A stretch of DNA of 7,965 nucleotides from JBLHKW01 sp047618565 (GTDB lineage Bacteria > Planctomycetota > UBA1135 > GCA-002686595). The stretch lies in assembly GCA_047618565.1 (NCBI GenBank), contig JBLHKW010000196.1:1-7965 (forward strand), given 5' to 3'. The translations under genes were made by a program, and so were the position numbers. The notes under the pieces were generated by a model. That model ran no database searches. It was given only the letters and a program-made list of their open reading frames with translations, and was not told the origin of the DNA. Of the stretch, positions 4,628-7,965 are shown one piece after another; positions within the stretch are counted from its first letter, which is position 1, and every line of letters starts with the position of its first letter.

Positions 4628-7600
4628 TCAGTCAGGATCGCCAGTGAGTACCCAACCGGCCCAGTGCGCGGGTGGATGTCCCTCGTCGCGGAGTGCCTGC
4701 TTGGCTTGCCACAGGGCCTCGGCCTTGGGCATCTTCTCGATCCAGAGGTTCGTGTAGAAGACCTCCATCAGGCGGCGCGTCGCGGCGTCATCGACCTTCC
4801 ACAGGGACGTGATCGACGTGCGTGTACCGGCAGCGTAGAGGGCGGATTGGAGAGACTGGATGCCTTGACCTGCGCGGCGGATACCGACGTTGGTTTCGCA
4901 GGCGGAGAGGACGGCGAGCTCGCATTGGGAGAGGTCGAGGGAGCAGAGCTCTTCGGCGGTCAGGATCCCGGGTACGCGGCCGAGGGAATCGCGTCCGTTG
5001 TTGGCCCCGGCGAGGGCGAGACCGCAGAGAGTCATCGGCGCCAGGCCGGAGACGCGGTCCTCCAACCCCATGCGGGCAAAGCTCTCCCCCTCCGGGCGCG
5101 CGTCCTTGGTCGAGGGCACGCTCTCGGGTGCGAACCAACCGTGGGTTGCGAGATGCACGTAGCGCTTCCCAGCTGCGGACTCAAAGAGCGCGGCCTTGGT
5201 GGTCTTCTTCTTCGTGAGCAACGTGAGCTCAACCTCGAAGGCCTCCTCAAAGAGATCCGCCGTGGCCTCGGCTTCATAGCGTGCCTGAAGCAGCTTCTGG
5301 AAACGCTCGGGCAACGCGCTCCGGGTCACTGGCTCATCCGACCCCATCGACTCGTCTGGCAGCGCGGTGGGATCGTCATCGCTCCCGTCCGCTTCAATCG
5401 GAGCAGAGGCACCGGTCAATCCCTCGGGGACGGCTCCTTGTGCATCGTAGTCGACCCCGCCCAAGGCGAGCAGCGAGGGCGCCGCCTCGGCCGCGGGTAC
5501 AGGGGTCAGCAGTCGCGCGAAGGAGACCTCGTTGACAATGCGCAACCGATCTCCGATGCGTTCCGGGCGCGCGTCCTCCCCGGTGTCCATTTCACTCGTG
5601 CCGAACGGTAGCGCATCCAGCGGCAACAGGAAGAGCAGGTCGTCCGCGCAGATGAAGAGCCGCTCGACCTCGTCACCCGCCAGAGCCAGCACCGGATCCA
5701 GGATCCGCGCACGCAGCTCACGACCCACCCGGGCTTCGGGATCGTCTTCGTCCTCCTCCAGGCCGAGGCCACGCAAGAGCGGAGCTCCGAGTGCCGCGCG
5801 CCACTCGCTAGCGAGCTCCTCCAGCGCCGCAGCGGGACCGAGGTCGATGCGGCTCAGGGTCCCTTCCGAGGTCAACACGTGCGCCAGCAGGTGGTCCGCG
5901 GCCTGCTGGGTCTCGCCGGTGGAGGAATCCACATGTCTGAGTGAGATGCGCCGGTAGCCGACCACCACATCGCCCGGACCGAGTACGGCGATGAGCGCAT
6001 CCGAAGTGACGGGCTCGGTCACCACTCCGCGCTCAGCCAGCAGGCGACTCGCCTCGCGCTCGAGTGCATCGCGCTTCAGTGAGAGCCTCGTTAGCTCAGC
6101 CGACAGTCCCTCGGATCCAGTCTCATCGCGCGCGGCACCGGCGACCAGGTCGTTGAGGGCGCGCCGGACTCCCCCGGCCTCTTGCAGAATCGGAGCCAGC
6201 TCCGGATCGGTCTCGAAGCGTGCAAGCGATCGCGCCGCTTCTGCAGCGACGAGGCGCATGGTCTCGGTCAGCTCGAAGGCGCTTTGCTCGAGATCGGATC
6301 CCGACGAGGCGCTCAAGAACAGCACCTCGGAATGCCGGTAACTTTCGCTTGCGACAGTCTGCCGCGCCTGGCGCGGGGCGAGGGCGAGTGAGGCGAGGAT
6401 GCGTGTCCGCATGCCGGCGAGCTGAGCGGGGAGCAGCGCGCGCGCCCCGGCCAGATCACCCATCTCGTGCATCGAGCTGGCCAGGTTCCCTCGGGCACGC
6501 AAGAGCTCGGGATGATCCTCGGGCAGGCTGCGCTCGTAGCCCGCCAGAACCGATTCCCTTAGCGCGCGCGCCCCGGCCAGATCGCCCATCTCGTGCATCG
6601 AGCCGGCCAGGTTCGCTCGGGCATGCAAGAGCTCCGGGTGGTCCTCGGGCAGCGTGCGCTCGGAGCCCGCGACGACCGATTCACGCAGCGCGCGCGCCCC
6701 AGCCAGATCGCCCATCTCGTGCATCGAGCCGGCCAGGTTCCCTTGGGCATGCAAGAGCTCGGGGTGATCCTCGGGCAGGCTGCGCTCGTAGCCCGCGACG
6801 ACCGATTCATATAGCGCGCGCCCCCCGGCCAGATCGCCCATCTCGTGCATCGAGCTGGCCAGGTTCCCTCGGGCGAGCAAGAGCTCGGGGTGATCCTCGG
6901 GCAGGCTGCGCTCGTAGCCCGCGAGGACCGATTCATCGAGCGCGCGCGCACCGGCCAGATCGCCCATGTGCGACATCGAGCCGGCCAGGTTCCCCCGGGC
7001 ACGCAAGAGCCGGGGGTGATCCTCGGGCAGGCTGCGCTCGTAGCCTGCGAGGACCGATTCATCGAGCGCGCGCGCCCCGGCCAGATCGCCCATCTCGTTC
7101 ATCGAGCCGGCCAGGTTCCCCCGGGCACGCAAGAGGTCGGGGTGATCCTCGGGCAGGCTGCGCTCGTAGCCCGCGACGACCGATTCACGCAGCGCGCGCG
7201 CACCGGCCATATCGCCCATCGCGTGCATCGAGTTGGCCAGGTTCCCTCGGGCGCCCAAGAGACTGGGGTGATCCTCGGGCAGCGTGCGCTCGCGGTGCCT
7301 CGCAGCGCGCTCCCACGCCTCCCGACTTTCCCGAAGACTCTGGGTCTCGCTGTACGCGAGAACGCCGAAATCGAAGAGCACGTCATGGATCGCCTCGCTC
7401 GTGGCGGCGTCGGCGGTGTCCACGATCTCTGCCAGGACGCTCTCGACGAGATCGCGGGCCGAGGTTCGATCCCCTCCCCGGATCAGGCGCCTTGCTTCTC
7501 CCATGGCCTCCCGGCCAGCTGTCGCCGCCGCGCGCGTGGCTTCGGTCTCGGGGGCCGCGGCCAGGTGCAGGGACAACGGGCCAGTGGATCCGGGGACTCC

Positions 7601-7942
7601 GGAAACAAGAATTGCCAGCCAGGCTCCACGTTCCACGTCAAGCGATAGGTAGGGCGTCGTACCACCGCCCGAGTTGTCGTCCGAGGCGAGCGTGCGTGCC
7701 TCGTCGGCGTCGTCCACCTGAAGGAAGAGATCGAGCTCCGACATGGCCCAGACGTGGAGCGTGCCGTCGAACAGGGCTTCGTATTCGGCCACGACCGTAC
7801 CGCCGTGGCCTTCGATCGCGATTTCATCGTGCTCCGCCATCTTGAGCTCGATGACGCGGTCGAAGGGCGTCGGAGGTACGGGCTCGGACTCCTGGGCGAG
7901 CAGGAGCGGGATGGCGGCGAGCAGGGTAGGAAGCACCATCAC
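4628..7942 (-). CDS. TPR-repeat CHAT-domain (caspase-like) protease with export-type N-terminus
   Basis: About 1,104 residues. In order: hydrophobic signal-like segment (about 2-16, then AQES); a beta-rich domain (about 28-130) resembling the bacterial PPC prepeptidase domain, with ELDLFLQVDD and a DDNSGGGTTPYLSLDVERG stretch; a helical lead-in (about 133-217); seven 42-residue TPRs (218-511); a helical linker with charged coiled-coil character (about 512-680); and a C-terminal CHAT domain. The CHAT dyad is visible as His934 in HLATHGWF and Cys1015 in LSACETNVG, followed by the typical GIQSLQSALYAAGTRT and SLWKVDD segments. An acidic, probably disordered insert occupies about 835-876. CHAT enzymes are clan CD cysteine peptidases, often TPR-regulated. 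Substrate and role here are unknown, and no gasdermin-like gene is nearby. The first codon taken is GTG (7942). An ATG follows directly at 7939. The frame stays open to the window edge, adding at least PRVSYYR, so the true start could lie outside. No ribosome-binding site is visible. Confidence 0.9.
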   Translation of the reverse strand: MMVLPTLLAAIPLLLAQESEPVPPTPFDRVIELKMAEHDEIAIEGHGGTVVAEYEALFDGTLHVWAMSELDLFLQVDDADEARTLASDDNSGGGTTPYLSLDVERGAWLAILVSGVPGSTGPLSLHLAAAPETEATRAAATAGREAMGEARRLIRGGDRTSARDLVESVLAEIVDTADAATSEAIHDVLFDFGVLAYSETQSLRESREAWERAARHRERTLPEDHPSLLGARGNLANSMHAMGDMAGARALRESVVAGYERSLPEDHPDLLRARGNLAGSMNEMGDLAGARALDESVLAGYERSLPEDHPRLLRARGNLAGSMSHMGDLAGARALDESVLAGYERSLPEDHPELLLARGNLASSMHEMGDLAGGRALYESVVAGYERSLPEDHPELLHAQGNLAGSMHEMGDLAGARALRESVVAGSERTLPEDHPELLHARANLAGSMHEMGDLAGARALRESVLAGYERSLPEDHPELLRARGNLASSMHEMGDLAGARALLPAQLAGMRTRILASLALAPRQARQTVASESYRHSEVLFLSASSGSDLEQSAFELTETMRLVAAEAARSLARFETDPELAPILQEAGGVRRALNDLVAGAARDETGSEGLSAELTRLSLKRDALEREASRLLAERGVVTEPVTSDALIAVLGPGDVVVGYRRISLRHVDSSTGETQQAADHLLAHVLTSEGTLSRIDLGPAAALEELASEWRAALGAPLLRGLGLEEDEDDPEARVGRELRARILDPVLALAGDEVERLFICADDLLFLLPLDALPFGTSEMDTGEDARPERIGDRLRIVNEVSFARLLTPVPAAEAAPSLLALGGVDYDAQGAVPEGLTGASAPIEADGSDDDPTALPDESMGSDEPVTRSALPERFQKLLQARYEAEATADLFEEAFEVELTLLTKKKTTKAALFESAAGKRYVHLATHGWFAPESVPSTKDARPEGESFARMGLEDRVSGLAPMTLCGLALAGANNGRDSLGRVPGILTAEELCSLDLSQCELAVLSACETNVGIRRAGQGIQSLQSALYAAGTRTSITSLWKVDDAATRRLMEVFYTNLWIEKMPKAEALWQAKQALRDEGHPPAHWAGWVLTGDPD
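6410..7291 (-). repeat. Seven tandem 126-bp repeats encoding TPRs
   Basis: Exactly seven in-frame 126-bp units, each encoding a 42-residue tetratricopeptide repeat of the kinesin-light-chain style. The consensus starts ERSLPEDHPELLRARGNLA and continues with SM-EMGDLAGARAL-ESV-AGY. Spacing of the PEDHP codons is a strict 126 bp across the array, and most units are nearly identical in DNA, pointing to recent expansion or homogenisation. The first unit (7166-7291) and the end of the last (LPAQLAGM) differ most, as is usual at array edges. The repeats should form a superhelical binding scaffold in front of the CHAT domain. Confidence 0.92.
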
Positions 7943-7945
7943 CCT

Positions 7946-7951
7946 ATAATA
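7946..7951 (-). promoter_or_regulatory. Candidate -10 box (TATTAT) for leaderless CHAT-gene mRNA
   Basis: On the minus strand TATTAT is followed by AGGGTG and then ATG (7939-7937). Six bases lie between the hexamer and this A, so a typical start site would place +1 on the ATG itself, giving a leaderless mRNA. This would explain the absence of a ribosome-binding site. The matching -35 would lie beyond the right end of the window and cannot be checked. If the protein starts further upstream, this is coding sequence instead. Confidence 0.35.
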
Positions 7952-7965
7952 GGAAACGCGCGGCT

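Noticed and set aside
4583..5611. A 342-codon plus-strand frame opposite the CHAT domain
   Set aside because: It lies antisense to the conserved catalytic region, starts inside the second hairpin and has no recognisable motif. High GC explains the missing stops.
6220..7845. A 541-codon open frame on the plus strand opposite the TPR array
   Set aside because: It is antisense to a clear TPR-CHAT gene. The 126-bp repeat is a multiple of three, so an open antisense frame repeats itself, and its product is low-complexity Arg/Pro/Ala sequence with no domain.
4628..7942. A CHAT-gasdermin or CRISPR-associated (Craspase-like) defence system
   Set aside because: The CHAT domain is real, but no gasdermin-like, Cas or nuclease gene is in the window. 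The neighbours are housekeeping envelope genes on the opposite strand.

Overview
The window is high-GC DNA from a Gram-negative-type bacterium. The evidence is a lipobox-bearing export signal, a permease locus of the TesA/YbbA/YbbP type and a very long TPR-CHAT protein. The 42-residue repeats with a PEDHP core, fused to PPC-like and CHAT modules, recall proteins common in Planctomycetota and some other large-genome environmental phyla. That placement is only an impression. No rRNA, tRNA, CRISPR array or transposase gene is visible.

Layout. Positions 1-203 hold no convincing gene, only two small hairpins followed by a T5 run. A GDSL lipoprotein esterase/thioesterase (TesA-like) lies on the minus strand at 204-959. 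A 55-bp divergent spacer separates it from a plus-strand operon: an ABC ATPase (YbbA/LolD/MacB type, 1015-1755) whose stop overlaps by 4 bp the start of its two-FtsX-domain permease (YbbP type, 1752-4283). tesA divergent from ybbA-ybbP is also the arrangement in Escherichia coli, so this is a conserved envelope/lipid-export neighbourhood. Positions 4284-4627, between the converging ybbP and CHAT genes, contain the most unusual structure in the window. A unit of about 242 bp, made of the last 49 codons of ybbP plus a strong hairpin, is duplicated in tandem. This leaves a second, detached, in-frame ybbP C-terminus (4376-4525) and a second, partly decayed hairpin. The minus strand from 4628 to 7942 encodes a protein of about 1,104 residues: N-terminal export-type segment, PPC-like beta domain, seven near-identical 42-residue TPRs and a C-terminal CHAT (caspase-like) protease domain with a His934/Cys1015 dyad.

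How it works together. The first three genes probably act on envelope lipids or lipid-linked substrates: an ABC pump of the lipoprotein/lipid-extruding type beside a membrane-anchored acyl hydrolase. The TPR-CHAT gene is a separate, convergent unit. Nothing recognisable as its substrate (for example a gasdermin) is in the window, so its role stays open. The most interesting points are the duplicated permease tail with its hairpins, the homogenised TPR array whose variation is concentrated at a few positions, and the possible export and leaderless expression of the CHAT protease.
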